Of a stretch of DNA of 64,000 bases, positions 1 through 10,099 are shown piece by piece. Within the stretch, counting starts at the first letter, position 1. Each line of letters opens with the position of its first letter. The DNA comes from Heterohyrax brucei (Eukaryota; Chordata; Mammalia; Hyracoidea; Procaviidae), in NCBI GenBank assembly GCA_028571685.1, contig CM053164.1, positions 42,396,501-42,460,500 of the forward strand, given 5' to 3'. A program made the translations under genes and the position numbers. The notes under the pieces were generated by a model, which searched no databases, had not been told where the DNA came from, and saw only the letters and a list, made by a program, of their open reading frames with translations.

Positions 1-90
1 CTGAGGGCAGAAGACACAGTCCCCCTGAGAGGAGAAGACGCAGTCGCCCTCAGAGGAGAAGACACAGTCCCTCTGAAAGGAGAAGACATA
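1..90. repeat. 24-bp minisatellite, about 3.7 copies, cut by the window edge
   Basis: Three complete 24-bp units (starting at 1, 25 and 49) and a partial fourth are seen, each built around the core gaggagaagacacagtc with few substitutions. The array probably continues left of the window. Because 24 is a multiple of three, frame 1 stays open through the array and reads as an octapeptide repeat, closing with TAA at 106-108. An AATAAA follows at about 121. This could be chance or the last part of a coding exon; the window does not settle it. Confidence 0.8.
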
Positions 91-1189
91 GGGGACACGT
101 GTCTTTAATTGCTTCAAGATAATAAAAGCTTGAAGCGTTGATCTTAATATGCATCTGAAAGCCCACTAGCTGTCCTGGGTGGTGAAGGGAGGATGGAAGG
201 GCATTAGGTGTCCTTCGAACTGTGAGTAAGCAAGTACTGGGGCCAGATTAAGGCTCTACACTGCTCCCCTCGGTCCCAATCCCCACCCATCGTTTTCATG
301 ATCCCACCAGGTAATCTCTCCACTTGGCAGGGTCGCAGATGAATTTACGTGGACTCCCCACGTGATTTACTTCAGCCACAGGCCTGTTGGAAGCAGCTAG
401 GTGGGACTGCACATTCAGAACAGAGCTTAGGGGTTCCCAGTCCACATCCGGGAGAAGAGAGGAAAGTGGAAGTGGCGTTGGTCTGGCCTGAGGCCCTGGG
501 TGAATTTCTTAGGTGTGGAGTGGTGGTGATGTCTTCCAGAATTCAGTATTTGTTGTGTGTTTCTTGGTTTGACCACTAGGCTTCAGGTTTAGTAGTGTTA
601 CTGAGCCCAGAAGATGAGGTCCTTCGCTTTTGACTCACGACCAGTGTTGGTTCTATCTGTGCCCATCATAGGCCCCACTCTTCTAGGTCATACCCACCTG
701 TCCACTGTTTTTCTGTTCCTGCTTTCTGTCATCTCTTCCCTTCCACCATGGAGTCACTTTATCCGAGATTGCTATTAGTTTTATGGTGCTTAAATTCCCA
801 GGTGCCTCTCACATTTGTAGTCTTTTCTTTTCACCTCTGTTGTGGAGCTTTTGTCTGGTACAGGGCTTTGAGAAGGAGGGGAGATGAAGGCTTTGCTGTT
901 GTCGCCTCCTTTTACTATATGGGAAAAAAGGGCAGTACCCTTTGTCTAGAAAGTATTGCCTTCTTCCATTTTGGACAGTTGCACTGGGAAAGCTTCCTTT
1001 TTCCTGAGCAGAGGGTAGGTGTGACCTTTTGTGTGTCAAGGTTCAGAGCCCCTAGCACTCACTTGTGTGCTTGTGATTTGCTGGACTCCAGCACTCACAT
1101 CCTTTAAGCAGTGGAGGCGCATGAGGGTCTGGGGAGCTAAGAAGTAGGTAAGGTGTTCTGAGGTCCAGTTGTAGTTGTGTCACCAGCTC
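91..1189. other. Unassigned DNA, no supported gene
   Basis: Mixed-composition sequence. The longest frame (748-1107, plus, 119 codons) overlaps an open frame on the other strand (809-1039) and shows no recognisable domain, splice context or composition bias. I see no repeat that I can name. Confidence 0.5.
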
Positions 1190-1363
1190 TGTTCAAGAGA
1201 AGTTCCTGTGATGATGAGTATGTTCTGTGTCTGCACTGTCTAACAAGGTAGCCATTAGCTACATAAGACTTCAGAGCACCTGAAGTATTGCCAGTGGCTG
1301 AGGAACTGAATTTTAAATTTTAATTAAATTTATAAAGCCACCTGTGGTTAGTGGCTATTGTGC
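1190..1363 (+). mobile_element. hAT-Charlie type MITE (MER5-like group)
   Basis: The stretch has the layout of a common ancient mammalian non-autonomous hAT element. A ctgcactgtctaac block leads into a gtagccattagct motif, an AT-rich centre follows (about 1310-1335), and the far arm ttagtggctattgtg is complementary in style. Divergence is high, as expected for a copy older than the placental radiation. The exact subfamily name is from memory and not certain. It encodes nothing. Confidence 0.65.
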
Positions 1364-2162
1364 AAAAACTACAAAAAAATGAAATCTATCCCCAACCCAT
1401 AACACGTCTTCAAGAAAATAGAAAAGAAAGAAAAGACTTGTTGTTAAATAAGCATTCAACTGGAATGTGATACTTTGTAGTTGCTGAAAAGATTGCAAAG
1501 ACACGAAGAAATTTTATCCTTTATGTAGCTAGCTGAGTGGGTAGGATTTTAAGATAAAATTGCTAATTTTCTATTATGTTTATGGCAGAATACCCACAGC
1601 TGTGTTAATTTCCCTGTGAGGGAAACTGAGAAGTAAGGGGTGTAAGCCTTTTTTGATAAATACATTGTAAAAGAAATGGCTCCCAGGTCCTTTAGGAAAA
1701 CATCCTTCATTTACATGCTTTTCAGAAAGACAAAGACTTTCACCAAGACATGTTATCTAAAGTGAATTCTGAAAGAACAGGGAGGAGGGAGTATTTTTCC
1801 TGTATTTTCAACAGGGAAAATTAAAAACTTATTTTCAGTTTACATTTTTTCTTAGATGGCTGCCTTATGGAATAGTGTAGGACTAAACCAAGTGTGGGGA
1901 AAACAACCTAGTTTGCCAAAAAAATAAAGTAACAAATTATAATAAAAATGGAACACACTACTCAGCAATAGTACTATTGTTTCTTCATTCATCAATGCCC
2001 AAGAAAACCTTGACGAACATGGGAAGGATTGATCAGAAAATTCTTGTATTTGCAATCTACTTGGCTCCTAGATTGGTTTTATTTTGTATACTGAATGTTC
2101 TCAGCTTTTCCGTGATTAATACAAAAGAAAGATCCTTATTAACTACAAATTCCCTTTAGAAG
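1364..2162. other. Unassigned AT-rich DNA
   Basis: No gene, RNA or named repeat is recognised. Short overlapping frames on both strands (1852-2055 minus, 1977-2159 plus) have no domain-like features. Confidence 0.5.
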
Positions 2163-3440
2163 GGATTCATTCATTCACTTAATGTCTCCTATCTTCTGGC
2201 TGTGTATTAAGTTAGTAATACAGAGAAAACACACAGTAGTCTAAAAGGGAAGATGGACAAATAGACTGACATAACACAGTATAATATATAAGTATTTTAA
2301 AGTGGGAACTTAATACAGACTTTAGTGAACATAGGTCATAATATAGAAAGGAAAGGTTTTTACCAGAGGTTTTTTTTTGTTTTTTTTTTTTTAACCAACC
2401 TCAGCGGAGACTAGAATGCTGGGAAATGTAGGGTGAAAACATCACAGATTTTGGTAAATCAAAAAGTTCTATTGGGCTTATACGCCAAAGGGCGAAAGTG
2501 GGACGTGGACAAGCACGCTGCCAGATCTGCTGTCTACCTGACTCCGAGGAAAGTTACAGAGTCATCAGTATGTATTAGCATCACAAAGTGGATAGAGTCA
2601 TAGAATAGTTTCACCTTTTCACAGTCTGGCTGGAAATTGTGATGTCGGATTTTGAATCATCTTTCTTAACAATCATTGGTACAAATGTCAGTTGAGGATC
2701 TTCATTGGTCCAAAAAAATTCTATTCACTGAATACTCTGGTAGAGAAAGGTAAGAGTGGAAAGTCTTTTGTGTTTTGTTTGATTGGCTTTATGCGAAAGG
2801 TTCCCTAAAAGATTTTTTCTTCCCCAAAAGATGATTACCAAGATTGTCTCATTTCCTGTCATTATCTCAGGGCCCAGTTGATGTGTCCTTGTGGGCCCAG
2901 CTCCAGGTAAGTCACATTATCTATCCTCCAGGGAATAATGATTCCAATATTATCTTCTAAATCACGAAGGATACAGTTTGCTAAAGGCAGAAGAGATTTT
3001 TCTGGAGAGAGAACAGAATGTGCACAGGTAAAAGAAGTTAATGGAATGACAAGTAGTTCTATACTACTGGCATTGAAAATGTGTGGTTTGCAGGGGAAAA
3101 GACTGACAAGAGTAGTAGGGACCAGATCAGGAAGAGCCTTTTATAGTGTTTCAGGGTATTTGGATTTTTATCCTTGAAGAATTTTAAGCAAGGGAATGAT
3201 GTGGTCAGATACTGATCTTAGAAAAGCTACTCAGAAAGGCATTGTAAACGGGAGCTAGGAAACTAGTTCAGAGGCAAATGCAGTAGTAACCTAAGAGAAA
3301 GGAAGATGCCAACTACGGTAGTAGCAGTAGAAAGGGAATGATAGATTGTGGTGACTAAAGATGAGCGTGAAAGAGAAGAAGACAGGATGTCTGTTGGCTT
3401 CCAGCTTTTACAAGATTAGGAATTTCTGAGTGAAGAGTAT
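2163..3440 (+). repeat. Ancient mammalian interspersed repeat, interrupted by LTR copy A
   Basis: The left part (about 2163-2345) starts with attcattcattcactt and resembles the head of a long ancient repeat seen in many placental genomes. The right part (about 2960-3440) carries its later landmarks, such as ttggatttttatcc followed by gcaagggaatgatgtggtc. The part between (about 2395-2945) is unlike that repeat and matches LTR copy B, so it looks like an insertion. I recognise the repeat by its wording and do not assign a family name. Confidence 0.45.
2395..2945 (-). mobile_element. LTR-like copy A (probable solo LTR, class I ERV)
   Basis: Sequence from about 2455 to 2945 aligns by eye, block after block, with 3480-4310. 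Shared landmarks include gttacag..gtcatcagtat, catagagt/catagaa, the ccttttcac region, ttgaat..tctttct, ggtaagagtg and gtcacatt. Divergence is large. Copy B abuts an env remnant on its U3 side, which suggests both are LTRs of one minus-oriented retrovirus family. Copy A sits alone within an older repeat. Outer edges are approximate and no target duplication was recognised. Confidence 0.45.
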
Positions 3441-3627
3441 CCTACACTAAATTCACTGCTGAGATACAGTAAAGCAAGAAATAGATTTTATTTAGCATAT
3501 GTTCAAAGAGACAAAAGTAGGGAATGGAAAAGCATGCTTACAGAAGTATGTCTGTCTCAATCTAGGAAATGTTACAGTCATCAGTATATATAGACATAGA
3601 AAAAAAAACACTCTGTCATAGAGTTGT

Positions 3628-3700
3628 GTCCCATGTAGTGACCGTAGAGGCCGGAGTAGAACTACCCCATGGAGTTTCCAAGGAGCACCTGGTGGAGACA
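3628..3700 (-). mobile_element. AfroSINE fragment
   Basis: The run gagtagaactacccc..ggagtttccaaggagcacctggtgga matches the middle of the AfroSINE body in reverse orientation. The tRNA-like head and the 3' tail are missing. It lies inside LTR copy B. Confidence 0.7.
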
Positions 3701-3751
3701 TTATAAATGGGTAAAATCAATAAAAGCTCCACTTTTTCACACACACACATA

Positions 3752-3909
3752 CAAAACCAAACCTGTTGCCTTCAAATTGATTTTGACTCATAGTAACCTT
3801 ATAGGACAGAGTAGAACTGCCTCATAAAGTTTCCAAGAATGGCTGGTGGATTTGAACTGCTATGCTTTTTGGTAGCAGCCAAGCTTTTAAACACTATGCC
3901 ACCAGGGCT
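3752..3909 (-). mobile_element. AfroSINE, near complete
   Basis: Reading the minus strand, the copy begins with a decayed head ending in ccaccagggctct on the plus strand and runs through the body to the 3' tail, seen as aaaaccaaacctgttgcc at 3753. The element is tRNA-derived, transcribed by RNA polymerase III and mobilised in trans. Flanks cactttttcac and tactttaccac may be a decayed target duplication. Confidence 0.85.
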
Positions 3910-4022
3910 CTACTTTACCACAAATTGGCTAAAAACTGCTAAATCACCATTTTGAATTGTCTTTCTCAAGAATATTTGGTATAAGTTTCAGTAATGACAG
4001 GAAGTTCTTCACTCTTCCAGGG

Positions 4023-4128
4023 AATCTTAACATGTACTAAATGCTAATGGCAAATGGTAAGAGTGGAATACATGCCAATCTTAACATGTACTAAATGCTA
4101 ATGGCAAATGGTAAGAGTGAAATACATG
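4023..4128. repeat. Recent 54-bp tandem duplication
   Basis: Unit 1 starts at 4023 and unit 2 at 4077. They are identical over about 50 bp except for one G/A difference (gagtgg against gagtga). LTR copy A has one unit, so the duplication arose after the two copies separated. Confidence 0.9.
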
Positions 4129-4457
4129 TGAGCTCTAAATGTTTATGTGAAACGCTTGCTAAAAAATGATGTTTTCTAAGATCGTCCTGCTATTGTATTT
4201 ATATCTGAGAGCTAGTTGGTATTTCCTTATGAGTCCTCATCACAACAGTTGGGTCACATTCTTTATACTCAAGGACAGGGAATCATAGCTCTAATGCTAA
4301 CTCCTAAGTTGCTCCCACCTTTTGATCAGAGATTGCAGCTAACATATCCCTAGTCGAAACCTAGACTCAGTCATGTCATAGATAGTGACCATGGCAAGCT
4401 CTTTAAATTCCTACTGCTAGTTTTCTATCAGACATCATCTGGTTCTTCACCAAAATC

Positions 4458-6240
4458 TTAAGTAAAAATGCTATTCTTATCACTGACATGGCAGAAATGA
4501 GAAGAATCAGTGGACATCAGCATATTAGCCCAAGCCTTTCTTTTGCCTTTTAAGTAAATAAGATAATACAAGATAAATGTTGTTAAGCCTAATGCAATCA
4601 GGACACAGACAAAGACTAGCACTATTCCTTGAAAGAGTGATCTAGCCTATGTACATATTTCTTGATGGTAGCTAACAAAATAAATTTAGTGTTTGCGGAG
4701 GTGTCATACTGTGTAAACAAGTAGTTTGTCATCCAATTCTATGTATGTCTTCTTAAGTTCTCCTATGTTATTTGTCAGATGCAACAAGAAGTATTTGATA
4801 TTGCATAAACACCATCTTCTTGGGCTTTTTAAAAAAATCTAAGGCTATTCACTATCTAATGCCACCCTAGATCCCATTAGCAACTTTGTTTGCTATTTGT
4901 CCCATAGTAAGTGATAAATTTCTTAAAGATTTTCTTAATTCAACTAAACTGTAAGAAGGCTCTTAGAAATGAGTGACTCTACCCTGAGTGTTGGACAGTG
5001 GCTTTTCTTCTGACTCATTTTAAATATGTAACAACTTAAAATTACCTTTTTAACATTTACTAGTGTCATTACTCTGAATATCTAAAGGTAATCTTAAAGT
5101 TCCCACAGTGAATTACCCATGCATTTGACAGAGTGTGTATGAGAGATTGCACATGTAACCTCACTGTCAGTTGGAAAGGCATTGTTGGAACTAGAATAAT
5201 TGGATCCACTACATAAAAATATGTATACATAAGGAGCACTCAAAGTGTAACTAGAGGAAACACAAGGCACAGAAATATTAACATGTGACAACCAAGTTTC
5301 CATTAGGAAATACATGATTAGCAAGATAACGGAGAACGTACCCCTTTTGTTTATCTATTTAAAACATGTTGAATGTTCTTCCTGGGGCAAGCCAGCCCTC
5401 CCTGGTTTACCTATTAACAGTCATGGGTCACTTTCTCAGAAGCAGAAGTGGATTCTAAGACAAAATGAAGTCTGAGCCAGATCTTGTGTCAGTCATTTGA
5501 GTTTGTTATTTTAGGGTGTTTTCCCAAATTCCTTTCTTCCAATTATGAATTTTCATGTAAGTTCTTTGATTACTGTTGTAAGTGCATTTTCTTCTGCTCA
5601 GACACTCTTGATTATGTGATTTTAAATTAGGATAAGTACAGGCAGTGCCACACTGGAGCAACTACTTGGTTTCCCAAAAGGCTGACTCAAGGTGTGAGGT
5701 TAATCTCTGAGAAAGTGGTTTCTTCAAGATACATAAATTTCTGCATAGTCATGGGGTAGCAGTTTGATTATGAATGTTAGACAGGTATTTCATACAACAT
5801 TTTTTTGAAGACTAATTAAAATAATTACTGATTTACCCTAAACATAAGTCCAAGTCTGACCTTTGTCAGTGTCTGAGAACAAACTGAATTTTTCAAAAAA
5901 GCACAAACTGGGAGAAAAGTGGTCTTCCTAGTATATCTGAACCATTGTTTGATTGAAAAGTGGCTTCAGGAAGCTTCTCAAAGCTCAAGGTTCAAAGGGA
6001 CACACACAGGTAATGGAAAGCCAGAAATCTGAATTCCAGGAGAATTACAACTCTTTCTCATTCCTTCCTTTTGATCATGGTCCTGCTATAGAATCTTTGA
6101 TCAAAAACATTCAGTAACGATAGTTGGTTACCCCCTGGTTTTTAAAATCCTGGGCACCACACAGCACACTAGGAGTTAGAACAGACATGCTACCAATAAC
6201 ATTATGTTGGTTGTCTGAAATGATTAATGAAATTATAATC
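4458..6240 (-). pseudogene. Endogenous retrovirus env remnant, 3' portion
   Basis: On the minus strand, codons from 4637 down to the stop at 4458 encode about 28 hydrophobic residues, then basic residues and a short tail, the layout of a TM-subunit anchor and cytoplasmic tail. Upstream at 4779-4816 is a CX6CC-like stretch (NTSCCI) in which the first cysteine position reads tyrosine. An open stretch at 5094-5324 is rich in Cys, Ser and Asn with NXS/T sites, as in an SU subunit. Stops and frameshifts occur throughout, so it is dead. The env-like reading seems to continue across the L1 insertion at 24487-24810. The CX6CC pattern suggests a class I (gamma-like) element. I did not recognise gag or pol. 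Confidence 0.6.
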
Positions 6241-7351
6241 CTCAGTCCTTTTTAAAAAAAAAATTATTGTGGTTAAAGGAAAGTTTATAATTCAAGTCAT
6301 TTTGCCGTACAAAATTCTGCAGACATACTTCTATGCAGCTCTAGCTACTTTCCCAACCATGTGATAGCACACCCTTACTTCTACCCTGTGCTTCTCACAT
6401 TCATTCAAACAAATCCTGCCCCCTCTTCTCCACCCTCCCATCTTGTGTCTAGCAGAGAGCTGCTCTGACAGCCTTACATATGTATTTAAGTCAAGAAGCA
6501 CACACTTCACCAGCTTCACTGAATGACTTAGAATCCTGTCCGATTTTTGTCTGCAGAGTTGGGATTGCTATTGGTTTCAGCTCTGGACTAGCAGTAAGTC
6601 CAGGGACTATGCTCTCAGAGAATCCTCTAGGATTCAGACCTTCAAATATTGTCTTTTAATGGAGTTCTAGACCTGCACCCCTACTTTTCTCCTGCTGCTT
6701 CAGGGATTCTATGTTGTGTTCCCTGTTGTGGCAGTCATTGGTGGTGGCTAGACACCATCTGATTTTTCTGGTTTCATGCTGAAGTGATCTTCTAATCATT
6801 TGGCCCCTTCTGTCTCCTGGGCTCATATTTTCCTCATGTCTTTGATGTCCTTCATTCTCCTCTGCTCCAGGTGGATTGGGACCAATTGATGCCCCATAGA
6901 TGGCAGCTTGCTGGCTTTTAAGACCCAAGATACCACTCACTGAAATGGGATGGAGAACATTTTCTTAAAAAAAAATAAGACAATTATATCAATTGACCTA
7001 GATGTACTTTGCAACCATGGTCTCCAGACAACTGCCATTGCTATTCTAAACTTTGAAATGTTGGGTTGTATTTAGGAAACCACCTCTCTTTCAGTGTAGT
7101 CCAGCAGTGTTAATCTCCCTCCTATGCATGCTGTTGCTTCCTTTACTTAACCCAATCCTTATTTACTATCCAATCTCTGAATACCTACGTCCCTTCCACT
7201 CCAGTGTAGCAATAAAATATGGTCTTCTTCTGTGTTTAAACCTGTTCCTGAGTCCTTATAACGGTGGTCTCATAGAATATCTATCCTTTTGTGACTAATC
7301 TCACTTAGTATATATTGTGTTCCAGATGACTGCATGTTATCAGATGTTTCC

Positions 7352-7889
7352 TGTCTTAGGCTGGATTTTCTAGGGAAGCAAAACCAGTAACACGTGTAGG
7401 TACAAGGAAAGATTTATAATATAGATAGATAGATAGATATAGATATAGGAAACAGCTCACGCAGTCACAGAAGCTGAATGTCCCAAGTTCTGGCACAAGC
7501 CTCACGTGGCCACGGAAGCTGAGGAACCCGAAGTCAGCAGGTCAGAGACCAGAGTTCTAGATCACTGGTTGTGTAGGTCAGTGGATCCCAAGCTGGTGGC
7601 GAGATGGAGTGGCAGAGGCTGGTGAACCCAGGATCAGCAGGTCAGGGAGCAGGACTCTCAAGTGCCAACTGTAAGGATTGGTGAATCTAACAGCTGCTAG
7701 TTCAAGTCCTGGAACCAGACGCCAGAAGAAGAGAACAGGAGCCCCTGGCTACGTGAGCAGACCAGCAGTAGTAGTGGAAGGTCAAAAGATGAGAGCTGAG
7801 GGGCGGGAAGCCACCACAAACCCTGCCTTGCCACTTAATACAGCAGCCAAATATGGAGTAGCCAAGTTGACATAATCCTGACCACCGCA
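7352..7889 (-). mobile_element. Solo LTR, ERVL/MaLR-type, with perfect 5-bp TSD
   Basis: The 538-bp insert starts with TG and ends with CA on both strands. It is flanked by tttcc at 7347-7351 and tttcc at 7890-7894. L1 3'UTR sequence continues across the junction. Reading the minus strand, a TATC repeat (plus strand 7415-7445) and an ATAAA lie near the 3' end, as in several mammalian LTRs with a simple-repeat tail. A 5-bp duplication fits ERVL/MaLR-type integration. No internal region is present. Confidence 0.8.
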
Positions 7890-10099
7890 TTTCCCAAGAT
7901 CATTGTTGTTCTTTATCATTGTGTAATATTCCATTGTGTGAATATACCATAGTTTGTTTATCCATTCATCTGTTGATGGGCACCTAGGTTGATTCCATCT
8001 TTTTGTTATCGTAGACAGTGCTGCAATAAACATTGGTATGCATATATCTATTTGTGTGAAAGCCTTTATTTCTCTAGGATATATTCCAAGCAGTGGGATT
8101 ACTGGATCATATGGTATTTCTATTTCTAGCTTTTAAAGAAAGCACTAGATTGATTTCCAAAGTGGTTGTACCATTTTACATTTCCACCAGCAGTGTAGGA
8201 GAGTTCTAGTCTGTCCACAACCTCTCCAACCTTTATTGTTTTGTGGTTTTTGGATTAATGCCAGTCTGGGATGAAATGGTATCTCGTTGTAGTTTTGTTC
8301 TGGATTTTTCTAATCAATAATGACCATGAGCATTTCCTCATATACCTCTTAGCTGCCTGCATGTCTCCCTTGGTGAAGAGCTGTTCATGTCATTTGCCCA
8401 TTTATTAACTGGATTATTTGTCTTATTGAGGCTTTAGAGTACCTTGAAGATTATAGAGATTAGACACCAATCAGATTTGTGGTTGTCTGATTTTTTTTTC
8501 CAGTCTGTAGACAGACTTTTTATTCTTTAGTGAAGACTTTGGATGAGCATAAGGGTTTGATTTTTAGGAGTTCCTATTGATCCATTTTCTCTTCTAGTGT
8601 TGGTCCATTGTTAATAATATTTTGTAGCCTGTTAATACTGTATATTAGGGCCTTCAGCATTACTCCTCTTTTTAATTCCATGATATTTATTGTTTTAGAT
8701 TTCATACTACGTCTCTGATCCATTTTGAGTTAGTTTTTCTGTATGTTGTGAGATATGGATCTTGTTTCTTTTTTTTTGCAGGTGGATATCCAATTCTGCC
8801 AATACCAGTTGTTGAAGAGATTGTTTCGTTCCCATTTCATGGTCTTTGGGCCTTTGTCGAATACCAGCTGCTCATAGGTGGATGGTGTTATATCTGGATT
8901 CTCAATTCTGTTCCATTGATTATGTGTCTTTTTTGTATCAGTACCATGCTGTTTTGACTATTGTGGTAGTGTGATAGGTTCAAAAGTCAGGTAGTATGAG
9001 GCCTTTCACTTTGTTCTTCAGGAATGCTTCACTTATCCTGGGCTGCTTCCCTTTCCATATGAAGCTGGTGATTTTTTTATCCATATCATTAAAAAATGAC
9101 ATTGGAATTTGTATGGTGATTCTGTTGTATTTATAGATTGCTTTGAGAAGAACAAACAATTTTACAATGTTGAGTCTTCCTATCCATAAGGAAAGTAGGT
9201 TTCCCCGGTAACGTAGGTCTCTTGGTTTCTTGCTGTAGAGTCTTGTAATTTTCTTTAAATAGGTCTTTTATACCTCTGGTTGTATTTATTCCTAAGTGTT
9301 TTGTCTTCTTGGAGGCCATTATAAATAGTATTGATATGGTGATTTCCTCTTTGAGGGTCTTTGTTGGTGCAAAAGAGTCCCACTGATTTATTATGTTTAT
9401 TAATGCTGTACTATGTTTATCTTTATACTTTGATGAATTCTTCTATTAGTTCCAGTAGTTTTCTTGTGAATTCTTTAGGGTTTTGTGTGTATAAGAGTCT
9501 ATCATCTGCATATAGAAATATTTTGACTTCTTCCTTACCAATTTGGATGCACTTTATTTTATTTCTTTATCTTGTCTGATTGCTCTGGCTAGAACATCCA
9601 GCACAATGTTGAATGTAAGTGGTGACAGTAGGCATCCTTGTCTGGTTCTCATTCTCAAGGAGAATGCTTTCAGTCTCTCTCCATTTAGAATGAAGTTGGC
9701 TGTTGTCTTTGCATAGATGCCCTTCATTATGTTTAGAAATTTCTCTTCTATTCCTATTCTGCTGAGAATTTTTAACGTGTGTGTGTTGGACTTTGTCAAA
9801 TGCCTTTTTTGTATCAGTTGATAAAATCAAATGATTCATTTATTTATGTGATTACCCCTATTGTTTTTCTAATACTGCATCATGTCTGCATCCCTGGTAC
9901 AAATCCTAGTGAATCATTCTTTTGATAGATCACTGAATATTATTGGTTAGAATTTTGGTGAGGATTTCTGCATGTAACTTCATAGAGACACTGTTCTATA
10001 ATCTTCCTTTTTTTTATTTATTGTGATTGAATGAAAGAGTACAATCCAATATAAATTTGTATGGCCACCTATGTGCAGTTCCCACTGCTCTCCCTGCCC

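Larger units (their letters stand above)
3441..4310 (-). mobile_element. LTR-like copy B, probable 3' LTR of the env-bearing ERV
   Basis: This copy matches 2455-2945 and lies directly downstream (minus sense) of the env remnant. A purine-rich tract reads aaaaggtggga on the minus strand at about 4313-4323, where a polypurine tract is expected. An AATAAA lies on the minus strand near 3487, fitting an LTR polyadenylation signal. Two AfroSINE pieces (3628-3700, 3752-3909) and a 54-bp tandem duplication (4023-4128) lengthen it. Ends are approximate. The LTR reading is an inference from the pairing and from the neighbouring env. Confidence 0.5.

Noticed and set aside
748-1107. 119-codon plus-strand open frame
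   Set aside because: It overlaps a 76-codon minus frame, has no recognisable domain, and no splice or repeat context supports coding.
2376-2395. T-run as the A-tail of a minus-strand retroposon
   Set aside because: No recognisable SINE, LINE or gene copy follows it; the next sequence aligns with LTR copy B.
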